Shown here piece by piece: positions 54,800 through 63,938 of a DNA stretch of 64,000 nucleotides. The notes under the pieces are model-generated. The model was given only the letters and a program-made list of their open reading frames with translations, had not been told where the DNA came from and made no database searches. Numbering within the stretch: position 1 is the stretch's first letter; each line of letters begins with the position of its first letter. This DNA is from an uncultured Mycoplasmatota bacterium (GTDB lineage Bacteria > Bacillota_I > Bacilli_A > Izemoplasmatales > Izemoplasmataceae): assembly GCA_913062645.1 (NCBI GenBank), contig CAJXVW010000001.1:682001-746000 (forward strand). Direction: 5' to 3'. Made by a program: the position numbers and the translations under genes.

Positions 54800-56423
54800 A
54801 TAGGTTGTCGATGATTGCCTGCAAACTGTCGCGGGCTTCTTTGGGAAGCGCGTCGTGACTGTACAAATGATCGAGGAAGTGGATGCGGGCGCGCAACCGG
54901 TCCTTGAACAGCTGGATGTAATCGGCATTGTCGAAATCAGGGTTGAAACCGGGGATGTCGGTGTAGGACAGTTCCGCAAGACCGGCGAAGGATTGAAAGG
55001 CGATGTCGCCATCGACGATTTGTTCAATCAGTCCCAGCGTGATTTTCGGTGTGACGTTCGAATCCAGGAAGAAGCCGGTGTTGATGACGTAGCAGTCCAC
55101 GTTCTGCGTTTCGAACAGATCCTTGAACTTTTTGTAATCCTGAACCAGCGGATACAGTCGGAACGGATTGGCATATGGTTCGATCACGAGTTTGCTGGTG
55201 ACGGCCCCGTGCTCGGCGCTTGACCGCTTTGTCGCCAAGGTGGCGCCAAGGGTGCTCGCAAGGGTCGATGAGTTGACCTTCAGAAGGGGTGGCAGAGTTT
55301 CGTCTTTCATGATCCAGAAAATGGCATTGACCTTGTTGTCGAACTTGTTGACGCGATGCGGCGTCCAGAACATCGACTTGAGCGCGCGTCCATTGCCGTT
55401 GCGGATATCCTCGGTGACGGGAACGATTCGGTTGTTGTCGTCACGTGTCGCACCGACATTCTGCATGGTGAGGAGATATTTGTTGTCGTCACAGGTTGTC
55501 GGATAGTCTTGAACCTTGTCGAAGTAAGCAGGTTCCAGTGCAATGCTGGAGCCGTCTTCATTGGAAATGACGAAGGCATCATCGTGCAAAACGGTGATGT
55601 CATATCGACCGCTGTGACGGGAGTGGGTGATCGTTGACTTGCCGCTGCCGCTGAGACCGAAGACACCGGCGATGTAGGTTGATTCGTCATCTCTGGTGAA
55701 TCGTTTTTGACCACCATGACAGGACGTGTAATGATGTCTCGAGGCGACTGACCATCCCATGGTTAACGTCGCTTTTTTATGTTCGCCGAAGTACCGGAGG
55801 CCAAACAAGGCACCGACGTTGTGTTTGTGGTCGAACAGGCTGAGACCTTCCGGGTGACCATCCAACATGAAATCGGGGTCTGAGTAGAGGAAGATGTCAC
55901 CCTCGTCGAACACGACCGACTTCTTGTAGCGCTCTTCCCACTGAATCGTCTGATGCTGAAAATTCAGCATCCACGAATACAGGGTGTTCTCGTATCCGGC
56001 AGGAACGAGCAGATGCGCCTTGACCATGAAGTCTTCGTGTAAACCAACGTAGGCGGTGGCATGGTACATTTGTTTGGTGCGACTGTGGAAGAGCGCTTCG
56101 CGCAGTTTGTTCGCGTAGTCTTCCATGTTGTTCATGTTGATCAGCTTGCGGGCTTTGGCCTGGCGTCCGGTAATCGTCCCGTCGTTGAAGATCAACACCT
56201 TCGCATCCGCCGGCAAGCCCATTTCTCGGGCATTGCAGATGGGCAGATCGGTGACGATTGTCCCGGCGTGGTCCTTGGCCAGCTGATAGGCGTGACTGAG
56301 GGTTGTCACACGGGTCACGTTATTGCGATAGAATGCGGTTTCGATGGTGGTTCGAATGCGGTTGAACAACACCGGTGACGATGTCCCGATCCGTTTGGGA
56401 TCAAGATGGCTTAAGGTAGCCAT
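54798..56423 (-). CDS. pckA: Phosphoenolpyruvate carboxykinase (ATP type)
   Basis: A 541-residue PEPCK. The kinase-type P-loop is GVFGLSGSGKSTI (about residue 250), with LHDDAFVI as the metal-binding Asp pair and KDETLPPLLKVN, SKLVIEPYANPFRLYP and YVINTGFF further on. It interconverts oxaloacetate and phosphoenolpyruvate. It overlaps the ptb stop (ATGA), so it is the third gene of buk-ptb-pckA, an unusual grouping. In fermenters it can run toward oxaloacetate with ATP gain. Ends at a bidirectional terminator. Confidence 0.9.
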   Translation of the reverse strand: MATLSHLDPKRIGTSSPVLFNRIRTTIETAFYRNNVTRVTTLSHAYQLAKDHAGTIVTDLPICNAREMGLPADAKVLIFNDGTITGRQAKARKLINMNNMEDYANKLREALFHSRTKQMYHATAYVGLHEDFMVKAHLLVPAGYENTLYSWMLNFQHQTIQWEERYKKSVVFDEGDIFLYSDPDFMLDGHPEGLSLFDHKHNVGALFGLRYFGEHKKATLTMGWSVASRHHYTSCHGGQKRFTRDDESTYIAGVFGLSGSGKSTITHSRHSGRYDITVLHDDAFVISNEDGSSIALEPAYFDKVQDYPTTCDDNKYLLTMQNVGATRDDNNRIVPVTEDIRNGNGRALKSMFWTPHRVNKFDNKVNAIFWIMKDETLPPLLKVNSSTLASTLGATLATKRSSAEHGAVTSKLVIEPYANPFRLYPLVQDYKKFKDLFETQNVDCYVINTGFFLDSNVTPKITLGLIEQIVDGDIAFQSFAGLAELSYTDIPGFNPDFDNADYIQLFKDRLRARIHFLDHLYSHDALPKEARDSLQAIIDNL

Positions 56424-57328
56424 CAGCGGAGCTCCAATACGAGCGCGCCGAGGGCGATCGAATAGAACTTGCTGTCCATCGAATCGGCACGGCTGGTGAG
56501 CACGATCGGACGTGTCGCACCAGCAATCACGCTGGCGCTTTTCGCGTTGGCGAGAAACATCATCGTCTTGTAGAAGACGTTGCCGGCTTCGATGCGCGGC
56601 ATGACAAGGATGTCGACGTCCCCGGCGATGGGATCGGTGATGCCTTTGTGCAGCGCCGCCTGCTTGTTGATGGCGTTGTCGATGGCGAACGGTCCGCCAA
56701 CGGTGCAGCCAGTGATTGTACCATTCTTGTTCATCGCCACAAGTTGTTCGGCATCAAGTGTCGCATCCATTTTCGGGTTGATCTTTTCAACGGCGGCAAT
56801 GATTCCGACATGGGGATTGTCGTTTCCGAGCGCATGGGCGATTTTGACGCTGTTTTCGATGATCTGGCGTTTTTCGTCGAGCGTAGGGGCGATGTTCATC
56901 GCACCGTCGCTCATGTAGAGCAGTTTCGGATGAGTCGGCACTTCCATCACCGATACATGGGAGATGCGATTTTTGGTGCGCAGTCCGTATTCCTTGTCGA
57001 GCGCGGCACGGAGAATCGTACTGGTACCGACCAACCCTTTCATCAGGAAGTAGTCGGCATGGTCGTGGACCAGGCGGACGGCATCGATGCAAGCTTGTTC
57101 ATCATCGGGCTGATGGTGAATCTGATAGCTGTCAAGATCGTCCGTCAGGTTGGAAAGAATGGTTGCAATGGCATCCTTGTCCCCAATCAGAATGGGGCGG
57201 ATGATGTCTTTCTTGCGGGCTTCTTCAACGGCTTCCAGTACGTGCTCGTCGGCCGCGCAGGCGACGACGAGCGTCTTGGTCGGCAGTGTGGTCGCCCGTT
57301 TGACCAAATCGGCAATCGTTGTGATCAT
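56423..57328 (-). CDS. ptb: Phosphate butyryltransferase
   Basis: A 301-residue phosphotransacylase-fold enzyme. LVVACAADEHVLEAVEEA opens the fold; MKGLVGTSTILRAALDKEYGLR, SDGAMNIAPT, GCTVGGPFAIDNAIN and DILVMPRIEAGNVFYKT are typical of Ptb rather than Pta. It converts butyryl-CoA (or another acyl-CoA) to the acyl phosphate used by the neighbouring kinase. GGGGGAC precedes the ATG, 12 bases after buk. No CoA-pathway genes from crotonyl-CoA are in the window. Confidence 0.9.
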   Translation of the reverse strand: MITTIADLVKRATTLPTKTLVVACAADEHVLEAVEEARKKDIIRPILIGDKDAIATILSNLTDDLDSYQIHHQPDDEQACIDAVRLVHDHADYFLMKGLVGTSTILRAALDKEYGLRTKNRISHVSVMEVPTHPKLLYMSDGAMNIAPTLDEKRQIIENSVKIAHALGNDNPHVGIIAAVEKINPKMDATLDAEQLVAMNKNGTITGCTVGGPFAIDNAINKQAALHKGITDPIAGDVDILVMPRIEAGNVFYKTMMFLANAKSASVIAGATRPIVLTSRADSMDSKFYSIALGALVLELR

Positions 57329-57340
57329 GGCAAGTCCCCC

Positions 57341-58408
57341 TTAGTGGTATTCTTTGGCGGTTTCTTCGTTGTTCAAGACGCGTAGCGCACCGAGCGCGAG
57401 CGCCTCCATTTCATCTTCACCGGGAAAGATCAGGAGATCACCGATGAATGCAACACGGGAGCGGATCTCATCAACGATGAAGTCATCGTAGGCGAGCCCG
57501 CCGGTTAGGACGATGGCATCCACGTCGCCGTGCAGGACGGTGGCGCAGCTGCCGATTTCCTTGGCAATCTGGTAACACATCACCTGGGTCAGGAACTTGG
57601 CTTCCTGATCGCCATTTTTGATGCGCTGTTCGATCTCGTATCCGTCGTTGGTGCCGAGGTAGGCGACAAGACCGCCATTGCCATAATTCTTGCGTTGAAT
57701 TTCTTTCAAGGTGTACTCGCCGGAGAAGGCCATCTTGTACAGTGGGCCAAGCGGTACCGAGCCACTGCGCTCTGGCGACATCGGTCCATCGCCGTCGAGG
57801 GCGTTGTTGACGTCGATGACGCGACCATTGTGATGCACGCCGACACTGATCCCACCACCCAGATGGGCGATGATCAGGCGCAACTCCGTGTACGGTCGAC
57901 CGAGTTTGCGCGCGGCCTTGAGCGCCACGGCTTTCTGGTTCAGGGCGTGAAAGAGACTTTGGCGGCGGATTTCCGGCATGCCCGTGTAACGGGCGATGTC
58001 CTCCATCTCGTCGACCGCGACTGGATCGACGATGAATGCGGGAATGCCGAGCGGATCGGCAAGGTCTTTGGCGATGACGCAACCGAGGTTGCTGGCGTGC
58101 TCGCCGCGAGGAGCGGCTTTCATGTAGTCGATCATCGCCTGGCTGACATTGTAGGTGCCGCCTTCGATGGGCTTCAGCATGCCGCCGCGGCCGACGATCG
58201 CATCGAAGGAATCAATGGTGATTTCGGCTTCGTTCAGGGTATCTAGAATCGCTTGTTTACGGAAGGAGAACTGGTCGTAAACGCGATCGAACTGTTGGAT
58301 TGTTTCGGTGCTGTGCTTGATGCTTTTTTTGTACGTGAGTTGCTCGTCTTCGTAGATGGCGATCTTGGTCGACGTGCTGCCGGGGTTGATCGCTAGAATG
58401 CGGTGCAT
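57341..58408 (-). CDS. buk: Butyrate kinase
   Basis: A 355-residue ASKHA acid kinase. ILAINPGSTSTKIAIYEDE is the N-terminal phosphate-binding motif; VGRGGML, HASNLGC, IAHLGGGISVGVHHNG and VLTGGLAYDDF complete the butyrate kinase pattern. It makes ATP from butyryl phosphate; branched acyl phosphates are also used in the family. GGAGGTCATCC precedes the ATG. First gene of buk-ptb-pckA, behind a promoter that carries a cre-like site between -35 and -10. Confidence 0.93.
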   Translation of the reverse strand: MHRILAINPGSTSTKIAIYEDEQLTYKKSIKHSTETIQQFDRVYDQFSFRKQAILDTLNEAEITIDSFDAIVGRGGMLKPIEGGTYNVSQAMIDYMKAAPRGEHASNLGCVIAKDLADPLGIPAFIVDPVAVDEMEDIARYTGMPEIRRQSLFHALNQKAVALKAARKLGRPYTELRLIIAHLGGGISVGVHHNGRVIDVNNALDGDGPMSPERSGSVPLGPLYKMAFSGEYTLKEIQRKNYGNGGLVAYLGTNDGYEIEQRIKNGDQEAKFLTQVMCYQIAKEIGSCATVLHGDVDAIVLTGGLAYDDFIVDEIRSRVAFIGDLLIFPGEDEMEALALGALRVLNNEETAKEYH

Positions 58409-58449
58409 ATGGATGACCTCCTCGTGGTTGCGGTAAAAATCACGACTAC

Positions 58450-58478
58450 ATTATAACATGATAGCGTTTACACTACAA
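58450..58478 (-). promoter_or_regulatory. Promoter of buk-ptb-pckA
   Basis: Minus strand: TTGTAG (58478-58473), 17 bases, extended -10 TGTTATAAT (TATAAT 58455-58450). Confidence 0.65.
58459..58472 (+). promoter_or_regulatory. cre-like operator in the buk promoter spacer
   Basis: TGATAGCGTTTACA matches the cre consensus at 13 of 14 positions and fills the spacer between -35 and -10, where binding would exclude RNA polymerase. Confidence 0.6.
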
Positions 58479-58576
58479 CCGCAATCCGGGGTTTTTTTGA
58501 AATTCTTATTAACGGCTTAAAATAGACGTAAATGAGCTCTTGAATCATGGCCGCACATTCTCATACTAACACAATG

Positions 58577-58590
58577 GGTCATATATGACC
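58577..58590. promoter_or_regulatory. Perfect palindrome upstream of the methyltransferase operon
   Basis: GGTCATATATGACC, a perfect 14-base inverted repeat 22 bases before the -10 at 58612. Likely an operator for a dimeric regulator not encoded nearby. Confidence 0.4.
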
Positions 58591-58611
58591 TTTTCTTTTG
58601 CTTTTCTTGTA

Positions 58612-58617
58612 TATAAT
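58612..58617 (+). promoter_or_regulatory. -10 element of the ICMT-GH3-GGDEF operon
   Basis: TATAAT 30 bases before the start codon; -35 region weak and next to the palindrome. Confidence 0.45.
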
Positions 58618-58646
58618 ATATAACTATTCCCGTAAGAGGTGATGGT

Positions 58647-59213
58647 ATGTTATTCACGGTACTTGGCATATTCGGGTTTCTCGGATTCCTGCTGTTCGAT
58701 CTGTTCAGCCTCAACAAAATGGTGACGTGGAAATACGTCGCGATTTCACTTGGGCTGATGTTGATCGTTTTGAGCACGATTCTGATCGTCCGCTATCCGA
58801 GTACGATGACCGTGTCGTTGCCGCTGCGGATCACCGGCTTGCTTCTGGCGATCCTGTTCACGGGATTGCTGATTTATTCGGTGTTCGTTGAAGTCGGGCT
58901 GTCAACCTACCGGCGCTTCTCCGAGTCCAGCCTCGTGACAAGCGGCACGTACTCACTGGTGCGCCATCCAGGCGTGATCTGGCTGTTCCTGGCGTATTTC
59001 TTCGCCTCGCTCTACTTCGCCAACGAGTATCTGCTCATCACCGCCTTCGTGTGGACCTTCGTCAATACCGTCTACATCATGATCCAGGAAGAATTGATCT
59101 TGGTGAAACTGTTTCAGGATTACGAACAGTACCGCCGGACGACCCCGATGATCATCCCCAACCTGACAAGCATCCGACGCTTCATCGAATCATACAGCTG
59201 GAGGAAAGAATGA
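58647..59213 (+). CDS. Isoprenylcysteine/phospholipid methyltransferase-like membrane protein
   Basis: A 188-residue protein with about five membrane segments. The SGTYSLVRHPGVIW motif, the QEE segment and YEQYRRTTPMIIPN near the end are the SAM-binding and C-terminal signatures of the ICMT/PEMT/NnrU-type methyltransferases. The methyl acceptor in bacteria is usually unknown. AGAGGTGATGG precedes the ATG. The stop overlaps the GH3-like gene by four bases, suggesting a common substrate or product. Confidence 0.78.
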   Translation: MLFTVLGIFGFLGFLLFDLFSLNKMVTWKYVAISLGLMLIVLSTILIVRYPSTMTVSLPLRITGLLLAILFTGLLIYSVFVEVGLSTYRRFSESSLVTSGTYSLVRHPGVIWLFLAYFFASLYFANEYLLITAFVWTFVNTVYIMIQEELILVKLFQDYEQYRRTTPMIIPNLTSIRRFIESYSWRKE

Positions 59214-60772
59214 AAACACTTCGAGACATGCTACGCGATCAGGAATACGAGCGAATATGGAAAGCTTATTTGGGATTTCTGGATTTGTCAATCGATGAAT
59301 TCATGGACATCCAAAATAGGCTTTTATTAGAACAAATCGAACTTCTGAAACAATGCCGACTCGGCCAGAAATTACTTGGTGGTGCGCGAATCCGCACCGT
59401 CGATGATTTCCGTCGTCACGTTCCGCTCACCACCTACGACGACTATGCTGACACACTTCTAAATCAGCGCAGCGAGGATCTTCCCAGCGAACCGTTGCAC
59501 TGGGTGCAGACAACCTGGCGTGGCGGAGCGCAACCGATCAAACTCGCGCCGTATTCGAAGTCGATGGTGGAGGAAAACACGAAGATGTTCATGGCCAGCT
59601 TGATTCTGTCCACATCGAAAGGTCGCGGACACTTCACCCTGCGCAACTACGACAAGTTTCTCTACGGCATGGCCCCCCGGCCCTACCTGACCGGCTACGC
59701 CCCCTACATCCTCAAACACGAGGTGGATTTCGAGTACCTGCCGAGCACCAGACAAGCGGAAGAACTCAGTTTCAAGGAACGCAACATCGTCGGCTTCAAG
59801 CTGGCGATCAAAAAAGGTGCGGACTTGTTCTATGGCGTATCCAGCGTATTGGTGAAGATCGGCGAATCGTTTACCAACGGTACGACATCCTCGCGCACGC
59901 TGGTCGTTCCCAGCAATCCGAAACAGGCCTGGAAAATGATCAAGGCCTGGTGGAAAAAACGCATCAAACATCAACCCCTCCTGCCCAAGGATCTGTTTGA
60001 ATTCAAGGGCATCGTGTGTGGCGGCACCGATTCCGATACCTACAAATCGCAGATCGAACATCTCTTCGGAACGACACCGCTGGAAATCTTCGGTGGCACC
60101 GAGAGTGCCGGTGTTGCGACCGAAACATGGAGTCGCAACGGCCTGACGTTCTTTCCCGATGTCAACTTCCTGGAGTTCATTCCCGAAGACGAAATGAAGC
60201 GGGAACAGGAACAAGCGGGTTATCAGCCGAAAACGGTCCTTCTCAGCGACATCCGTCCCGGGGAAGTGTACGAACTCGTCATCACGAAACTTCGCGGTGG
60301 GGCGTTCGTACGATATCGCATCGGCGATGTGTTGCGCTGCATCGGACTTGCCAACGAAACCGACCAGATCGCCTTGCCGCAGGTCAAGTATCTCGATCGG
60401 GTCAACAACATCATCGATCTGGCGGGGTTCACCCGCATCACCAAGCAAATCATGGGCGATGCCATCAAACTGTCGGAACTCGGCATCGCCGAATGGACCG
60501 CCTGCAAAGAGTTCGGGGAAGACCGCACGTACATTCACGTCTACGTGGAAAACCCCGAGCAGCACGACCACCAGACGATTCGCGAGCGCATCAATCAGGA
60601 GCTGATGACGATCGACAGCGACTATCGCGACGTCAACCTCATGCTCGGCTACGATCCGTTGCTCCTGACGGAAGTAGCAAGCGGATCGTTCGCGCGATTT
60701 GAACAGGCCCACAACAACCGAATCAGTCGCATCAATCCATCCCAAGAAGACCTCCATCAACTCCAAGCATAG
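59210..60772 (+). CDS. GH3-family acyl-adenylating enzyme
   Basis: A 520-residue protein with the GH3/ANL layout: an N-terminal helix, VPLTTYDDYADTL, an ATP-binding TGTxxSR-type segment (TNGTTSSRTLVV, about residue 222), EIFGGTESAGVA, VYELVITKLRGGAFVRYRIGDVLRC and the LAGFTRITKQIM hinge near the C-terminal domain. Plant GH3 proteins join amino acids to jasmonate or auxin through an acyl adenylate; bacterial versions are little studied. The ATG at 59210 follows GGAGGAAAG; longer frames run inside the methyltransferase gene. Substrate unknown. Confidence 0.82.
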   Translation: MKTLRDMLRDQEYERIWKAYLGFLDLSIDEFMDIQNRLLLEQIELLKQCRLGQKLLGGARIRTVDDFRRHVPLTTYDDYADTLLNQRSEDLPSEPLHWVQTTWRGGAQPIKLAPYSKSMVEENTKMFMASLILSTSKGRGHFTLRNYDKFLYGMAPRPYLTGYAPYILKHEVDFEYLPSTRQAEELSFKERNIVGFKLAIKKGADLFYGVSSVLVKIGESFTNGTTSSRTLVVPSNPKQAWKMIKAWWKKRIKHQPLLPKDLFEFKGIVCGGTDSDTYKSQIEHLFGTTPLEIFGGTESAGVATETWSRNGLTFFPDVNFLEFIPEDEMKREQEQAGYQPKTVLLSDIRPGEVYELVITKLRGGAFVRYRIGDVLRCIGLANETDQIALPQVKYLDRVNNIIDLAGFTRITKQIMGDAIKLSELGIAEWTACKEFGEDRTYIHVYVENPEQHDHQTIRERINQELMTIDSDYRDVNLMLGYDPLLLTEVASGSFARFEQAHNNRISRINPSQEDLHQLQA

Positions 60773-60798
60773 ACAACCGCCCCTTCGGAGGTGTCACC

Positions 60799-63321
60799 AT
60801 GATCGTTCTCACGCAGTACAACATCATCCCACTGATCGCCTTTGCCCTGTACAGCATCATTCTGGTGATCATCCTGACGTCGAACCGCACCCGTTTGTCC
60901 CGCGCCTTCAGTTTCTATGTCGTGGCGATGATGATCTGGTCGATCGGCTCCTTTTTGATGAAGACCGACGTGCCGCCGTCAACCTTGTTCTGGAACAAGA
61001 TCCTCCAGATCGGGTTCGTCAGCGTGCCGGTCTTGTTGCTGCGATTTTCCTACGTCCTGACCGACGACTACGACCGCCGCGGCATCGTTCGCTTCGGCTA
61101 TGTCGTGTTCGTCGTCATGATGGTATTCACCTTCACCAACAACTTCGTCCGCGATGCGTCGTATGTCAATGGCGTGTTCGAATACGAACTCGGTATCGGC
61201 GCCTATCTGTTCGCCGTCATCGGATCCGGCTATTCGATCGCCGCGCTTGCGATCATGATCAAAAAAACCTACGACCGGGAAGTCGCGGTCCGCAAGGTCG
61301 GTCTCGTCATCATCGGACTGTCGCTCGTGGTAATCGGCGGGGCACTCAACCTGAGCCCAACCATCGGCCAGTACGGCATCGACATTCTGTTCAATGCGTT
61401 CAATGCGTTGCTCATCACCTACAGTATCTATCGCAACAAGTTCCTTGAGATCAACCTCGTCGTCAAGCGCGGACTCTCGGTGACCGTCTACAACATCCTG
61501 ATGTTTGCCATTTATGCCGCGGTGATCATCAGCTCGTTCACGATCATCCGCTATCGCTTCGGCATCACCGACATGACCACGACCGTTCTGATCATGGCGC
61601 CATTGTTCTTCCTCATCGAACCGCTCCGCATCATCGTCCAGCGGTTCACCCAGCATGTCTTCTATCGGCGTACGGCCGATCGCCAGATCGTCTTGAAACA
61701 GTTCAGCGACTTGATCAATTCCTCGCTCGAACTGGATCACATCACGACGTCTTTGGCATCGGCGGTCCAAGACGCCTTGTCCGCCAAGGAAGTCAACATT
61801 CTCTTGAAAAACACCAACCGATACTATCTGCAAAGTTCCAGTACACCACGTGATCAGAGCGACGATTTGCATTTCAGTTTGCATCATCCGATCATTTCAT
61901 GGTTCGACAAAGGCAACAATCTGCTTCTGAAAACGCAGATTGACAACCACGTCATGTTCAAGGGGTTGTGGGATCGTGAAAAGGAACAAATTCGCGCGCT
62001 CAACACCGAAATCATCGCGCCGATCCGCTACAACGAACGGCTGATCGGGTTCGTGATCATCTCCGAACGAAACGACGAGACGCCTTATAGTCTGGAAGAG
62101 ACCGAATTCTTGCAGACGATCATCAACAACGCAGCGGCGATCATTGAGAATGCCAAGACGATCGAGATGATTCAAAAACAATCGATCACCGACGAACTGA
62201 CCAAGTTCTACAATCATCGTCATTTTCAGGAAACCGCCAATCAATGGATCCAGGAACAGCGGTACCGGCGGTTCGGACTGGCGATCATCGACATCGATCA
62301 GTTCAAGATCTACAACGATCTCTACGGTCACGCCAGCGGCGATCTTGCGCTCAAGCGGATCAGCGAGATCATCGCCGGTGCAACCACCGACAACGAAATG
62401 CTTGTTCGCTACGGCGGCGAGGAGTTCGTGGTTCTCTATCCCCATCTGAAACCGGAAGAGGTCTTCGTCAAGGCCGATCAGATCCGCATCGCCGTCGAGC
62501 GCGAGTTTTTACTGTCGGACGACATTCGTGAATTCTTGACGGTGAGTGTCGGCATCGCCAACTACGACGTCAACGGCAATACCCTCGAAGAACTCATCAC
62601 CAAGGCCGATCAGGCCGTCATGGAAGGCAAACAAAGCGGTCGCAACAAGACCGTCATGTACCGGGAGAACAGCGAACACAAGAACGTCGACGCCGGCGTT
62701 CAGGACAAGATCCGCGACGCCTTCGTGTCAAGCATCTATGCGCTCGCCGCGACGATCGACGCCAAGGATCACTACACCTACGGCCATTCCAACAATGTCG
62801 CGCTCCTCTCCGAAGCGTTGGCCCGCAAGGCCGGGTTCGGCGATGACAAGATCGAAGTCGTCCGCAACGCCGGCTTGTTGCACGACATTGGCAAGGTGGG
62901 GATCCCCGAAAGCGTCCTGTCCAAACCGGGTTTCCTCAGTCAGGAAGAGTACGAGATCATGAAGAGTCACGTCACCCAGTCGATCAACATCATCAAGCAC
63001 ATCCCCAATCTGATCGACACCGTTCCGATTGTCATCAGCCATCACGAGCGCTACGACGGCAAAGGCTACCCGCGCGGCATCAAGGGCGAGAACATCCCCG
63101 TGCTCGGGCGCGTCATCTGCATCGCCGACGCGTTCGACGCGATGACGACGGATCGACCGTATCGCAAGGGGTTGTCGCTCGAACAGGCGATTTTCGAACT
63201 CAAGAAGAATGCCGGATCGCAGTTCGATCCGATGCTGGTCGATCTGTTCATCGAACTCGCCCAGAGCGGTGAGCTCAATCTGCTGCAACTGGAAAACAGA
63301 CCATCGTTCAACGGCGCGTGA
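60799..63321 (+). CDS. Membrane GGDEF and HD-GYP cyclic-di-GMP protein
   Basis: An 840-residue signalling protein. Residues 1-270 hold about eight membrane segments of a 7TM histidine-kinase-type sensor. A GAF-like domain (about 290-450) follows, then GGDEF with intact RYGGEEF (Arg537-Phe543) and finally HD-GYP with HDIGKVG (His695, Asp696) and HHERYDGKGYP (His748, His749). Both the synthesising and degrading domains look catalytically intact. The usual RxxD inhibitory site before the GGDEF motif is missing (TTDNEM). CGGAGGTG precedes the ATG; the gap to the GH3-like gene is 26 bases, so it is probably the third gene of that operon. Confidence 0.93.
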   Translation: MIVLTQYNIIPLIAFALYSIILVIILTSNRTRLSRAFSFYVVAMMIWSIGSFLMKTDVPPSTLFWNKILQIGFVSVPVLLLRFSYVLTDDYDRRGIVRFGYVVFVVMMVFTFTNNFVRDASYVNGVFEYELGIGAYLFAVIGSGYSIAALAIMIKKTYDREVAVRKVGLVIIGLSLVVIGGALNLSPTIGQYGIDILFNAFNALLITYSIYRNKFLEINLVVKRGLSVTVYNILMFAIYAAVIISSFTIIRYRFGITDMTTTVLIMAPLFFLIEPLRIIVQRFTQHVFYRRTADRQIVLKQFSDLINSSLELDHITTSLASAVQDALSAKEVNILLKNTNRYYLQSSSTPRDQSDDLHFSLHHPIISWFDKGNNLLLKTQIDNHVMFKGLWDREKEQIRALNTEIIAPIRYNERLIGFVIISERNDETPYSLEETEFLQTIINNAAAIIENAKTIEMIQKQSITDELTKFYNHRHFQETANQWIQEQRYRRFGLAIIDIDQFKIYNDLYGHASGDLALKRISEIIAGATTDNEMLVRYGGEEFVVLYPHLKPEEVFVKADQIRIAVEREFLLSDDIREFLTVSVGIANYDVNGNTLEELITKADQAVMEGKQSGRNKTVMYRENSEHKNVDAGVQDKIRDAFVSSIYALAATIDAKDHYTYGHSNNVALLSEALARKAGFGDDKIEVVRNAGLLHDIGKVGIPESVLSKPGFLSQEEYEIMKSHVTQSINIIKHIPNLIDTVPIVISHHERYDGKGYPRGIKGENIPVLGRVICIADAFDAMTTDRPYRKGLSLEQAIFELKKNAGSQFDPMLVDLFIELAQSGELNLLQLENRPSFNGA

Positions 63322-63399
63322 GTGCTGGCATGGGGAGGATGTTCACTCGTTTGCAGCGTTGATGGATCACCAGTAGCGATCGATTTGTAAAACAATCAC

Positions 63400-63427
63400 A
63401 GCATCCGTGCAAACGGGTGCTTTTTTT
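63400..63427 (+). terminator. Terminator of the ICMT-GH3-GGDEF operon
   Basis: AGCATCCGT - GCAA - ACGGGTGCT with one G-T pair, then T7. About 80 bases after the stop, unlike the tight terminators elsewhere. Confidence 0.85.
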
Positions 63428-63443
63428 GTCCGTCGATCTGGTA

Positions 63444-63449
63444 TATAAT
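63444..63449 (+). promoter_or_regulatory. -10 element of the GyrI-like gene
   Basis: TATAAT in GGTATATAAT, 19 bases before the start codon; no clear -35, which would fall in the terminator's T run. Confidence 0.45.
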
Positions 63450-63467
63450 AAAGATAGAGGTGATAAC

Positions 63468-63938
63468 ATGAAACACATCATCAAACATTACGAGGAACGG
63501 TACTTCATCGGTGTCGAGGTCGAAGGAGGCGTCGACTTCGACTCGCTCGCTTCGATTCAGACGCTGTGGGACACGTTCCTTACGGAAGACATGAAATTGA
63601 TCGCGGACGCCCCGATCACCACCAAATGCATCGGGCTCGAATGCTATCCGCCGGATTTCATGGAAACCAGGTCGTTCGACTATTTCGCGCTGGTTCAGAC
63701 GGAACGCTTGATTCACCGCGACGGGTTCGTGTCCAAAAAGCTGCCGGCCGGCAATTACATCAGTTTCCCGATCGAGTTCGATCACATCCGTGACGGCATC
63801 CAACGGGTCTACAACTATCTTCGCGATCAGGACATCGCCGTTCACATGGCGTTCGATTTTGAGGATTATCTCGAAGAACAGGATTACACCAAGCCGGGTG
63901 CGATTCTTCATTTCTCGTTCCTGTTGGAAGAGAAGTAG
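63468..63938 (+). CDS. GyrI-like / effector-binding domain protein
   Basis: A 156-residue protein with the two-fold beta-alpha-beta-beta layout of GyrI-like (AraC effector-binding) domains: RYFIGVEVEGGVDFDSLASIQTLW in the first half, then CIGLECYPPDF, FDYFALVQTE, LPAGNYISFPIEF and a helix (IRDGIQRVYNYL). Such stand-alone domains bind small cationic or hydrophobic ligands. There is no DNA-binding domain. GAGGTGATAAC precedes the ATG at 63468; the longer frame reads back through the promoter. It abuts another gene. Confidence 0.75.
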   Translation: MKHIIKHYEERYFIGVEVEGGVDFDSLASIQTLWDTFLTEDMKLIADAPITTKCIGLECYPPDFMETRSFDYFALVQTERLIHRDGFVSKKLPAGNYISFPIEFDHIRDGIQRVYNYLRDQDIAVHMAFDFEDYLEEQDYTKPGAILHFSFLLEEK

